DNA from: Legionella rubrilucens
Lineage (GTDB): Bacteria; Pseudomonadota; Gammaproteobacteria; Legionellales; Legionellaceae
Length of the DNA: 64,000 nucleotides
Direction of reading: 5' to 3'
NCBI RefSeq assembly: GCF_001468125.1
Contig: NZ_LNYT01000005.1
Span: 1-64,000 of the forward strand
Positions 9,048 to 16,278 of this stretch are shown here, piece by piece. Positions within the stretch are counted from its first letter, which is position 1. Each line of letters opens with the position of its first letter. Made by a program: the position numbers and the translations under genes. The notes below the pieces were generated by a model that was not told the origin of the DNA, made no database searches, and was given only the letters and a program-made list of their open reading frames with translations.

Positions 9048-9779
9048 ATGAAGATTGAGTTAAAAGCCAATATCCCCCTTGACGAGCAAATTAAAACTTT
9101 TTTTATGAATCCGACTCAAGGGGAAAAGAAAGAAGAGGATGCTCGTGACAAGACACTGGATTTGGCTGGCTCGAAACTTGGAAAAAGGAAAATTTCAGAA
9201 TTAATTGCCATGGTGGAAGCCATCAAGCAGTACGCGCCTGGCATTGAAACCGTCGATTTATCGCACAATGGCCTGGGTTTTCTGAAGGCGGAGCTGGCCC
9301 TGTTGATTGCGGCCTTTAAAGATTCCAGCATTAAAAAATTAATTTTATGCGTTAACAATTTAGGCGCAAACAAGGCCGAGGATTTACTGGTCATCGCCAA
9401 TTCCTTAGCCAAAAGCGGGCTGTTAATGTTTGATCTTGCCAATAATTCGCTGCAAAAACTGGATTTACATACGCTTGAGCAATTCTTGAAACAACTCAAT
9501 ACGCCCAAGCTTGAAAGCGTGAGATTGGATGATTCGAGCCTGTCTGGGTTAACCGGTGCAGACAAAGTCGCCGAGATTCTTTTTGAAGCGCTGGGTCAGA
9601 AAGTGAAATTTGAGGCTGACGAACAAAAAGAATTAAGTTTTATGGGAAGGGTAAAGCAACGCTACGAAGCGCTGGTGAAAGGGGAGTATCCCAATCACAA
9701 TCCCTATTCCTTTTACCAGAATCAATCAAAAAAGGGTGATAACAGCTCACCTGTCGGCCAAAGTAACCGCTTTGTATAA
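9048..9779 (+). CDS. Leucine-rich-repeat protein, effector candidate
   Basis: A 243-residue soluble protein with four or five degenerate leucine-rich repeats of the ribonuclease-inhibitor type between about residues 35 and 180. Repeat cores seen are LDLAGSKLG, VDLSHNGLG, LILCVNNLG, FDLANNSLQ and VRLDDSSLS. The C-terminal 50 residues are polar, without repeats. There is no signal peptide or membrane segment. Eukaryote-like LRR proteins are common among Legionella secreted effectors, so that role is plausible but unproven. GTGAGGATCAC before the ATG gives an adequate ribosome site. Only 54 bases separate it from the protease-like gene downstream, so the two are probably co-transcribed. Confidence 0.8.
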   Translation: MKIELKANIPLDEQIKTFFMNPTQGEKKEEDARDKTLDLAGSKLGKRKISELIAMVEAIKQYAPGIETVDLSHNGLGFLKAELALLIAAFKDSSIKKLILCVNNLGANKAEDLLVIANSLAKSGLLMFDLANNSLQKLDLHTLEQFLKQLNTPKLESVRLDDSSLSGLTGADKVAEILFEALGQKVKFEADEQKELSFMGRVKQRYEALVKGEYPNHNPYSFYQNQSKKGDNSSPVGQSNRFV

Positions 9780-9833
9780 GCCTGCACCCCGAAAATGGGG
9801 TGTTATGGAATGGCGAAAAGAAAGGAGAATCAA

Positions 9834-11579
9834 GTGGATAAATCAGCCCTCATTATACGCAATGTGTCTGCACTGACGGACTCGGAAGTTGCGTCGATCA
9901 TTGCCTTATGCCAGTTTAAAAAACCGCTGGTCATTAACGACGCCTCGCCCGCGAAATTGAAAGAATTTCAGACCAAGCTGAATAACAATGAAGCCATTCC
10001 TGCCAGTCTGATGCGTGAAACCAGTGTCAGGGATTTTATTTACGCCGCCACCCGGCAAAATACGGGGGATCATTTGATTCTGCATCTGGATCACAACAAG
10101 GAGGATGCTGAAGCCTACATTTTAGGTAAACTGGAAGACTATGAGCAAAATCGCCACGTCAGCGTGTTTTATCTGGGCGGCGGTCACGGCGGCGGATTTA
10201 ATGGCCAGGTGGATGAAGAGACAAGCGGACTTAAGAAAAAAACCGTCCAGGCGATTATTGCCAAACTGGAAGACAAAGGCATGAATACGGGGGCTGCCAT
10301 TTTTGGTTCCTGTTACAGTGCTGCCTTTACCAATGAGTTTCGGGATTTTTTGTTAGATGACGGCATCATGCTCGCCGATTCCGTGGAGTGCGGCCATAAC
10401 GGATTTGATAACCTGGTTCGCTGGCGGCAGCATGCGGACAATATTCCGTTTTTCAGCGTCGAAGAAATTCAGGCGTTTAAGGTCAAGCCCAGCGACATGC
10501 GCACCAAATTTAACGAGTTGGTGGGCATGCATGACGCACTGGCTAAACAGCACCTGGTGGAAGCCTACGCACACCATTCCCAGCAAAATCCGGCCAACCT
10601 GACTTATCAGGGTGTGAAATTAGTCCTGGATCAAAACAGCCAGTTGGCAGATACGGTAAAAAATCTGCGCACCGATCTGCTGGATCAACAGATTCTCGCC
10701 TGCAGCACCGAATTGCAGGCGTTGGGGCCTAATCCTGTTCTGGCAGATGTGCAGAATGCGCTTGGTCACTACCCCTGGGTCAACGCCTACGTGCAGCAGG
10801 CCACCGAAGCCTGTGCTTATCGTGATAAGACCGATGACTTCGTCGCCGCATTGACAAAAGAAATTAATCTGTATGAGACGCAACATAATCCGGGTGCTGA
10901 CGATGATATTTCAGGTGCGTTATTGACTCATTTGCAAACCAAATTTCCCAGCGCACCCGCGAAAAATTTTTTTAAAATATTTGATGATTACGCTAAAAAC
11001 ATAGTCTTAAGTGAAAAATTAGGGGAGTTTAAAGAGGCGGCCAATGGTTTTAAAAACTACTTAGACACCCAGTACAACCCAGACTACGGTGCTCATGTTC
11101 CGGTCCATGCTTCAGAGGGCGACCTCTACAAACAAGTCGTCGTGTCCATGCAAAAGGAAACCGTGACCAGCAAAGTACTAAGCAGCAATGACGACTCGCA
11201 ATTGATGGAGCTCGATCCCACGACTGGAAAACCGCTGCACACCTGCGATGATGCCTTCGACCGGGTGAAAAAAGTCATCAATATCATCGGTAAGAATCAA
11301 AACATCAACCTGGTGGTTGAGCACTCCGTCGACACCTTTAACCAGTCCAGTGTCATGAGTGAGTTCAATGAAAGTTTTGCTGCCGCCATGCTGGAATCCG
11401 CACGTCTACTTAAAGCGGCGCGTGAAGCCCAGGTCATTGTGGTGAAGCCTTTGCCGATAGACAATGGCGCGGTTGACCATTTGCATTCCCTGAAAGATCA
11501 GCTGGGAAAAATAAAAGACGATGCCAATGCCGTTGTGGAGCAGCACGGCAACGGTGACGACGAACATCCCAACGTTTAA
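9834..11579 (+). CDS. Clan-CD (caspase/clostripain-like) cysteine protease candidate
   Basis: A 581-residue protein when started at the GTG at 9834, which has a textbook AAGGAG six bases upstream. The ATG at 9795 lacks one. The middle of the N-terminal half shows VFYLGGGHGGG followed about 42 residues later by AAIFGSCYSA. A His-Gly after a hydrophobic strand and a Cys after another hydrophobic strand is the dyad arrangement of clan-CD peptidases (caspases, clostripain, gingipains, C80 toxins). Here these are His118 and Cys160. The other ~350 residues are helical and unassigned. There is no signal peptide. It follows the LRR gene closely. A secreted effector protease is the working idea; the fold is inferred from the motif pair alone. 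A weak hairpin after the stop (about 11599-11620) could end the transcript. Confidence 0.65.
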   Translation: MDKSALIIRNVSALTDSEVASIIALCQFKKPLVINDASPAKLKEFQTKLNNNEAIPASLMRETSVRDFIYAATRQNTGDHLILHLDHNKEDAEAYILGKLEDYEQNRHVSVFYLGGGHGGGFNGQVDEETSGLKKKTVQAIIAKLEDKGMNTGAAIFGSCYSAAFTNEFRDFLLDDGIMLADSVECGHNGFDNLVRWRQHADNIPFFSVEEIQAFKVKPSDMRTKFNELVGMHDALAKQHLVEAYAHHSQQNPANLTYQGVKLVLDQNSQLADTVKNLRTDLLDQQILACSTELQALGPNPVLADVQNALGHYPWVNAYVQQATEACAYRDKTDDFVAALTKEINLYETQHNPGADDDISGALLTHLQTKFPSAPAKNFFKIFDDYAKNIVLSEKLGEFKEAANGFKNYLDTQYNPDYGAHVPVHASEGDLYKQVVVSMQKETVTSKVLSSNDDSQLMELDPTTGKPLHTCDDAFDRVKKVINIIGKNQNINLVVEHSVDTFNQSSVMSEFNESFAAAMLESARLLKAAREAQVIVVKPLPIDNGAVDHLHSLKDQLGKIKDDANAVVEQHGNGDDEHPNV

Positions 11580-11735
11580 TGCGGATAGAATCCTGATCAG
11601 GCAGGGAGTGCCTCTGCCAGGTTCTTCTTAAAAAAATCCAATATGTATAATTGTTGGCTTATATGGTATTATTTGGTCATTTCGGCATTGACCTGTGGTT
11701 TAATGCGGTGCAGTGGATTAACCTGAAACGAGCGG

Positions 11736-12578
11736 ATGAATAGATTGTTTTTTAAAAAAACCTTATTAATGATAGGCTTACTGTTGTGTCTGACGACCAC
11801 AATCACTCAGGCCCAGCGTGCGGTGGCGATTACTATCGATGATCTTCCTTTTGTTGGTGAAAGCAAAAATTTCCACCTCAATAAAATCATTGAAACATTA
11901 ACGGCGAATGGTGTGCCTGCGACAGGGTTTGTTATTGCCAGTGAAGTCACCGAAGGCAACATGCCCATGCTTAAGAAGTTTCGAGATTCGGGATTTGGCG
12001 TCGGTAATCACACGTTGACCCATGCCAATCTCAATCGCATGGACACCCAAGCCTACATCGACGAGATCAAACAGGCCGATAACATTTTAAAGCCGGTGTT
12101 AACCCGCCCTAAATATTTCCGCTTTCCTTATCTGGTGGTGGGACAGGGTGAGAAAAAAGAGCGTGTGATGAATTACCTCGCTGAAAAACATTACCATGTG
12201 GCCCCAATCACCATCGACAGCCGTGATTTTGTTTTTAACCAATTGCTGATGTCGGTTCCTGAAAAAGAGCGCCGCTTTTTTATGGGCGTGCTCAAACCCT
12301 GTTATATCGATTTCATCTGGGAACAGACGCTCAAAGCGGAAGAACACAACCGGGTTATCCATAAACCGGATCAACCCCAGATTTTATTGATCCACGCTAA
12401 CCTGCTGAATGCATACGCCCTGCCGGATATTATTAACCTTTATCGTCAGAATGGATATCACTTTGTGAGCCTCGATGAAGCGCTTTATCCTGAGTCTGCC
12501 GGTAAAACCGGTTCCATTAAACGCCGGCTTAGGCAATTTTACGATACTCAAATAGAAGAATTTATGGCTTGGGATTGA
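11736..12578 (+). CDS. Secreted polysaccharide deacetylase (NodB fold)
   Basis: A carbohydrate esterase 4-type deacetylase of 280 residues. An N-terminal signal peptide (KK, a Leu-rich core, then TQA-Q) sends it to the periplasm or outside. The metal and catalytic motifs are readable: TIDD near residue 35, GNHTLTH (the HxxxH metal pair) near residue 95, and FRFPY. The substrate could be peptidoglycan, chitin or another N- or O-acetylated glycan. A TATAAT at 11646-11651 is a possible -10 box 85 bases upstream, but its -35 is poor. It is followed by an unknown gene 22 bases on. Confidence 0.87.
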   Translation: MNRLFFKKTLLMIGLLLCLTTTITQAQRAVAITIDDLPFVGESKNFHLNKIIETLTANGVPATGFVIASEVTEGNMPMLKKFRDSGFGVGNHTLTHANLNRMDTQAYIDEIKQADNILKPVLTRPKYFRFPYLVVGQGEKKERVMNYLAEKHYHVAPITIDSRDFVFNQLLMSVPEKERRFFMGVLKPCYIDFIWEQTLKAEEHNRVIHKPDQPQILLIHANLLNAYALPDIINLYRQNGYHFVSLDEALYPESAGKTGSIKRRLRQFYDTQIEEFMAWD

Positions 12579-12600
12579 TTATCCCCTGATAAGTACGTGT

Positions 12601-14151
12601 ATGCCAGACGATCAAAAAATGTCGACTTATTGGCTGTCCTTTTGTCAATGGCGAGGGCAGGATGCTGCCATGAAAGAACAACACCTGCTGAAATCGGCCC
12701 TCTTGCTGATTGATTACCTTAAGGAGAAAGGGGTAGAGCCGTCGATAATTGATGCTCATTTAAACGAAGCACCTTTCGGTTTATTCAAGGCGCTCGATCA
12801 ATTCAATGGCCGTTCTTTCGGCACCTTGTTATTCGCAAAATTACGTTTAAGCGATTACCTGCAAACACTGAAAGACACCACGAGCGCAGAAAGCCTGTGT
12901 CTAAAACCTCTTGAAGCCATTATCACCGGGCTTTATGTCGAGCCGCGAGAGAACCCGAAACAAGGGATTTTCGAGCTGATTGCTCATTTAAACCGATGGT
13001 TAACACTGAAGCCTGAATCCTACCAGGACAGGGATGAAGCAAGAAAATTATGCCTGGTCTTTTATCTCTTACTGAAACTGCTAACCGCGACCGTATCCAA
13101 CCTGAGTGCCCTGAACAGAACACTGGCTTCGCGTTTTATTCCATTACAAAACGTAGCCAATGACGCATTTAAATTATTGAAAGCTGTCAATGAACAATGG
13201 CAGCAATTGGCCCCGCAGGGCGATCAGAAATCGCCTGTGCCGGAAGAGGCACTCCTGCAACAGCAATCTTGCTGGCTCGTGGCTTTCCGACAAAGATACC
13301 AGTCTATTGCTCATCAAAAGAAGACGCATCAGGGCAAACTGGCTCAATTGCATGGCGTCATTAGCGAGGATTGCACAACCTTGCAGACCCTTGAGCGTCT
13401 CCAACTCGAAAAGCAGCGTATGAAAGCGGTGATGGTGCAGTTACACGCTCTGGAATACGCCTTAGCGAATTCAAAATTAACCCTGGCCGCTATTCTTTCC
13501 AATTATTCCAGTGCCTTTCAAATGGTGCTGGACCACTCGTCTGTTCAAGTCAAAAAAGAATTGCTGTCGCCCGATGAAGCCAGGCAAAGCCCCAGGCTCT
13601 TGATGCCAGGCCTGCTGCTTTCCACTGCCAACTGGTTTTTTAAACCGGTAGCCGATCCTCGAAAGATTAAATTACAACAGGCATTGCCGCTTGTGGCGTT
13701 GTCATTCGCTCAAACGATTAAAACGCTGGATGACGCCATCGTCCACCAGATTAGCAAGATTTTTCCTGACAACGTGGGTTATCAAGGCCTGTTACTTCGC
13801 CTGGGAACGGACGGACTCACCGAGCTGATTGGCTACAATCAGCAATTACAGGCACTCTGCCTGCTGGCCCAACGTGTCATGCAACTTCATTCATACCTGA
13901 ATAAACTCCACCTGCCGCCTCAAAGTCAATTATTCATCACTCAGGAAATGCCTGGAAAAGAGAAGCAGGAAGAAGCCGTCATCCAATTGCTGAACTTTTT
14001 TACTGAGGGTGCAGACAGAGAAGCCATGGTGCCGCTTAAAAACAACTTAAAGGCTTTGTTCACTCGTCTCGAAATCGGTGTTGAGTTAGTCACCAAAGGC
14101 TTCTGCACCATCACGGCGTGCAACGACTCAGGGATGCTGTCGTCTCCTTGA
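12601..14151 (+). CDS. Unknown 516-residue helical protein
   Basis: Not recognised. The predicted protein is almost wholly helical, rich in Leu and Gln, with no signal peptide and no convincing membrane segment (a short hydrophobic stretch GLLLSTANWFF lies near residue 345). Possible starts are ATG 12601, 12619 or 12670. None has a strong ribosome site; 12670 has AGGA nine bases upstream. The lack of an obvious enzyme motif and the position among effector candidates suggest an accessory role, possibly a secreted protein, without proof. Confidence 0.65.
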   Translation: MPDDQKMSTYWLSFCQWRGQDAAMKEQHLLKSALLLIDYLKEKGVEPSIIDAHLNEAPFGLFKALDQFNGRSFGTLLFAKLRLSDYLQTLKDTTSAESLCLKPLEAIITGLYVEPRENPKQGIFELIAHLNRWLTLKPESYQDRDEARKLCLVFYLLLKLLTATVSNLSALNRTLASRFIPLQNVANDAFKLLKAVNEQWQQLAPQGDQKSPVPEEALLQQQSCWLVAFRQRYQSIAHQKKTHQGKLAQLHGVISEDCTTLQTLERLQLEKQRMKAVMVQLHALEYALANSKLTLAAILSNYSSAFQMVLDHSSVQVKKELLSPDEARQSPRLLMPGLLLSTANWFFKPVADPRKIKLQQALPLVALSFAQTIKTLDDAIVHQISKIFPDNVGYQGLLLRLGTDGLTELIGYNQQLQALCLLAQRVMQLHSYLNKLHLPPQSQLFITQEMPGKEKQEEAVIQLLNFFTEGADREAMVPLKNNLKALFTRLEIGVELVTKGFCTITACNDSGMLSSP

Positions 14152-14213
14152 GGCAATAAGCGGACGACTCATTGCCAGGACTATAATTTAAATACAGCCC
14201 TTGCAGCTCAGAC

Positions 14214-14783
14214 ATGATGGATAAAAAAAGGTATTACAGGGCAGCGATCCGCTGGTTGCCTCAAGGCAGGGAAAATCCGCCTCTGATACAATATTTGCTT
14301 CTGGATGCCGATCTTGATTATTTAATTTTTCCAAAACAAATCAAGGTCAGCAATATTCAACCAACCCTTGTGGCTATTCTGGATGAGATGCAGACCCTTG
14401 CTTCGGCAAAACACCCTCTGAAAGTGCATTTCAAATCCATTAACGTCCATTATGGCGGCCATCGGCGGGATTCGGCACGGTTCCATTCGCTCATTAGGAG
14501 GCTGTTAAAACGTCGAGGTTTACTTACCCCGGATTCACGTATGGCTTATTTACTTAAAAAAGACGAATTGAAGCGATTCAAGCAGGCCCTTTATTGGCTG
14601 GATATCGACACAAGGACACGAGGCTGCGCTTTTATTGCCCATTTATGGGCTATTGCTTTGAAAGCCACTCGCTCCCGGGTTGAACTGGCCATTCGACAAA
14701 TCTGGAAAGCGCGTTATGGAATCCAGCGCATGTCCAAACATGATAAGGAGCGCTTTGCCGAATTTTATGCCCACTTGCGATGA
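14214..14783 (+). CDS. Unknown basic 189-residue protein
   Basis: Not recognised. A strongly basic protein, with repeated Arg/Lys such as RRLLKRRG near residue 95 and KATRSRVELAIRQIWKARYG near residue 150. It could bind nucleic acid or acidic lipid, but no known motif was found. ATGATG at 14214 offers two starts, without a clear ribosome site. It is separated from its upstream neighbour by 62 bases and from the papain-like candidate by a promoter-containing gap. Confidence 0.6.
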   Translation: MMDKKRYYRAAIRWLPQGRENPPLIQYLLLDADLDYLIFPKQIKVSNIQPTLVAILDEMQTLASAKHPLKVHFKSINVHYGGHRRDSARFHSLIRRLLKRRGLLTPDSRMAYLLKKDELKRFKQALYWLDIDTRTRGCAFIAHLWAIALKATRSRVELAIRQIWKARYGIQRMSKHDKERFAEFYAHLR

Positions 14784-14805
14784 CGCCCGTTACTTTGCCT
14801 ACTAT

Positions 14806-14835
14806 TTGGATAAAAAGCAGCAATAAGTATAAAAT
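14806..14835 (+). promoter_or_regulatory. Possible promoter of the papain-fold candidate
   Basis: TTGGAT (14806-14811) and TAAAAT (14830-14835, five of six to the -10 consensus) are 18 bases apart. They lie about 37 bases before the preferred start at 14872. Confidence 0.4.
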
Positions 14836-14871
14836 ACCCGAGTTGTTGTTACTTTTATGTTAAGGATGTTT

Positions 14872-15537
14872 ATGCTTTCCTGGTTAAAACGCGGAAAAGG
14901 TGCCAATCCCTCATCAGCTGCCCAGCAGCCTTTTGTGTCTCAAGGCGACATGCTGCACGCCTTGAATAAAGACGACGAGAATGGACTGTGCGGTCCTTTA
15001 ACGAACATGGTGGCTGAAGAGCATCTTCGTGGGGCAAAAAAAACCACTTTATTTTCACAAAGTAATGAAACGGTTTACTACAAAGCAGTTGAGGTAGAAA
15101 GTCATCAGGAGGACATTCGCAAAATCGATCGAAGTAATGGTAAGCATTCGGCCTTTATCGATACTGAAACGCCGTTTCAAGTCGACCAAATTCCGGCGGC
15201 CAACCTTAATAGTCTGACGCTTAATGATTTGGGCGAGCATAATCTGATTACCTTTCCCGTTGAAGGCGAAGCGAAAGGGAGCGATCCTTATCATCAAATT
15301 TATTTTAAACGCCAACAGAAGGATTGTGTTAAATTTGATGCAGAACAACGGCATGGAGAAAAAAAAGGAAATTGTCAGGAATTGTTTGACGCATTCAAGA
15401 AAAGCGTGAGTACTGGGTCTGATCCGTCACGCCCGCCAAAACAGGTCATTGTCGCCCGGAATGTCGGATTTTTCCCGGCAGTGAATGAATCCCTCCTTAA
15501 GCCTGTTGAGTCTGTCAAACCTCTTTTACAAGTATAA
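14872..15537 (+). CDS. Papain-fold (YopT/C58-like) cysteine protease candidate
   Basis: A 221-residue protein if started at ATG 14872, which has TTAAGGA six bases upstream; ATG 14857 is also in frame. No family is certain. The pattern ENGLCGPL (Cys40), then DPYHQIYF (His141), then VKFDAEQRHGE (Asp156) matches the order and spacing of a Cys-His-Asp triad in C58 peptidases such as YopT. There the His strand is followed by a strand ending in a Phe-Asp before a Gly/Glu turn. No signal peptide is seen. A secreted effector is plausible from context. The alternative is a coincidence of three residues in an orphan protein. A bidirectional terminator follows. Confidence 0.55.
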   Translation: MLSWLKRGKGANPSSAAQQPFVSQGDMLHALNKDDENGLCGPLTNMVAEEHLRGAKKTTLFSQSNETVYYKAVEVESHQEDIRKIDRSNGKHSAFIDTETPFQVDQIPAANLNSLTLNDLGEHNLITFPVEGEAKGSDPYHQIYFKRQQKDCVKFDAEQRHGEKKGNCQELFDAFKKSVSTGSDPSRPPKQVIVARNVGFFPAVNESLLKPVESVKPLLQV

Positions 15538-15545
15538 AAAAAGCG

Positions 15546-15568
15546 AGGCAGTTCTTTAAGAACTGCCT
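15546..15568. terminator. Bidirectional terminator between convergent genes
   Basis: AGGCAGTTCT and AGAACTGCCT form a perfect 10-bp stem with a 3-base loop. On the minus strand it is followed by CGC and a run of seven T, a strong terminator for the gene ending at 15575. On the plus strand the following T-run is broken, so it is weaker for the gene ending at 15537. Confidence 0.8.
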
Positions 15569-15574
15569 GCTGTA

Positions 15575-16081
15575 TTATTTATTGATGGAGAATTTAATTT
15601 TGAATTCCTCAGAAGGCAGCATTTCCTGGCTGATACCGTCTGATAAGCCCTTACTGAAGTGAATAAAGGCGCCAGCCAGATTTTCGGTCTTGTGCGACGA
15701 GTTCTTGCTTCCCAGGAAAAAGGCATACGCATTGTGATTTTCCTGTCGTTGGCTATAGGCATGGGATTGAAAAGGTGATAAGCCTTCTTGGTGGTTTTGT
15801 TTTACCTGATCTAATAGGGATTCTTTGGCTAAGGGATACAAAGGCGTTTCAACCATGTCATGACCGTCATTGATGTCGGAGATGGATTGATGATGGTCTG
15901 GGCCAAATTGTTTCAATTGGTCATTTAATTCTTTGCGTTGCGGACAATGGTAACCTGGGTAATCGGCTCCGGTTTCATCCTTTATTTTTCTCACTTCCAT
16001 TGCCTGAGTAAAGTTGCCAAAGATGGCCTTACCAAAGTCTTTAAAGAAGCTTACTTTTTCGCTTTTGCCGTTGTGTTTCAT
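15575..16081 (-). CDS. Small protein of unknown function behind a PmrA-type box
   Basis: A 168-residue soluble protein with no recognised family, rich in His, Gln, Lys and Phe (for example PDHHQSISDINDGH in the middle). The start MKHNGKSEKVSFFKDF is clear, though TACGAGAGTAGTACC is only a weak ribosome site. Its promoter region holds a perfect direct repeat of CTTAAG with 11-base spacing, the form of a PmrA binding site. That supports control by the PmrA/PmrB system, which drives many Dot/Icm effector genes. An effector role is therefore the best guess. It ends at a strong terminator. Confidence 0.7.
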   Translation of the reverse strand: MKHNGKSEKVSFFKDFGKAIFGNFTQAMEVRKIKDETGADYPGYHCPQRKELNDQLKQFGPDHHQSISDINDGHDMVETPLYPLAKESLLDQVKQNHQEGLSPFQSHAYSQRQENHNAYAFFLGSKNSSHKTENLAGAFIHFSKGLSDGISQEMLPSEEFKIKFSINK

Positions 16082-16134
16082 GGTACTACTCTCGTTAAAT
16101 TAAAAAACAGTAAGTTCATGGTAAGGCTTGCTGT

Positions 16135-16151
16135 CTTAAGAGAGTCTTAAG
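16135..16151 (-). promoter_or_regulatory. PmrA-type tandem box
   Basis: CTTAAG, five bases, CTTAAG. This equals the YTTAAK-N5-YTTAAK form reported for PmrA and the 11-base period of the Legionella TTAA-type repeat. It lies 54-70 bases before the start codon at 16081. A plausible -10 (TACCAT on the minus strand) follows about 15 bases after the proximal half-site, so the box would sit near -35. Confidence 0.65.
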
Positions 16152-16243
16152 TGCAACAGGATTAACACAAAATTTGCATATACTTTGCAAAAAGTTTATT
16201 TTTTATTCTTTTTGGAGGGTTTAATTGCTACGGATCTCAGCGT

Positions 16244-16267
16244 GCTGCAGGCGATTCTGCCTGCAGC
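16244..16267. other. Perfect hairpin after the flavin monooxygenase gene
   Basis: GCTGCAGGC and GCCTGCAGC form a 9-bp perfect stem around a 6-base loop, 12 bases after the stop codon of the minus-strand gene at 16279. There is no T-run beyond it, so it is a possible weak terminator or a 3' stabilising hairpin. Confidence 0.45.
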
Positions 16268-16278
16268 CGGAAGGAAAA

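Noticed and set aside
11599-11635. Terminator after the clan-CD candidate
   Set aside because: Only competing 5-bp stems with no T-run on the plus strand; too weak to call with confidence.
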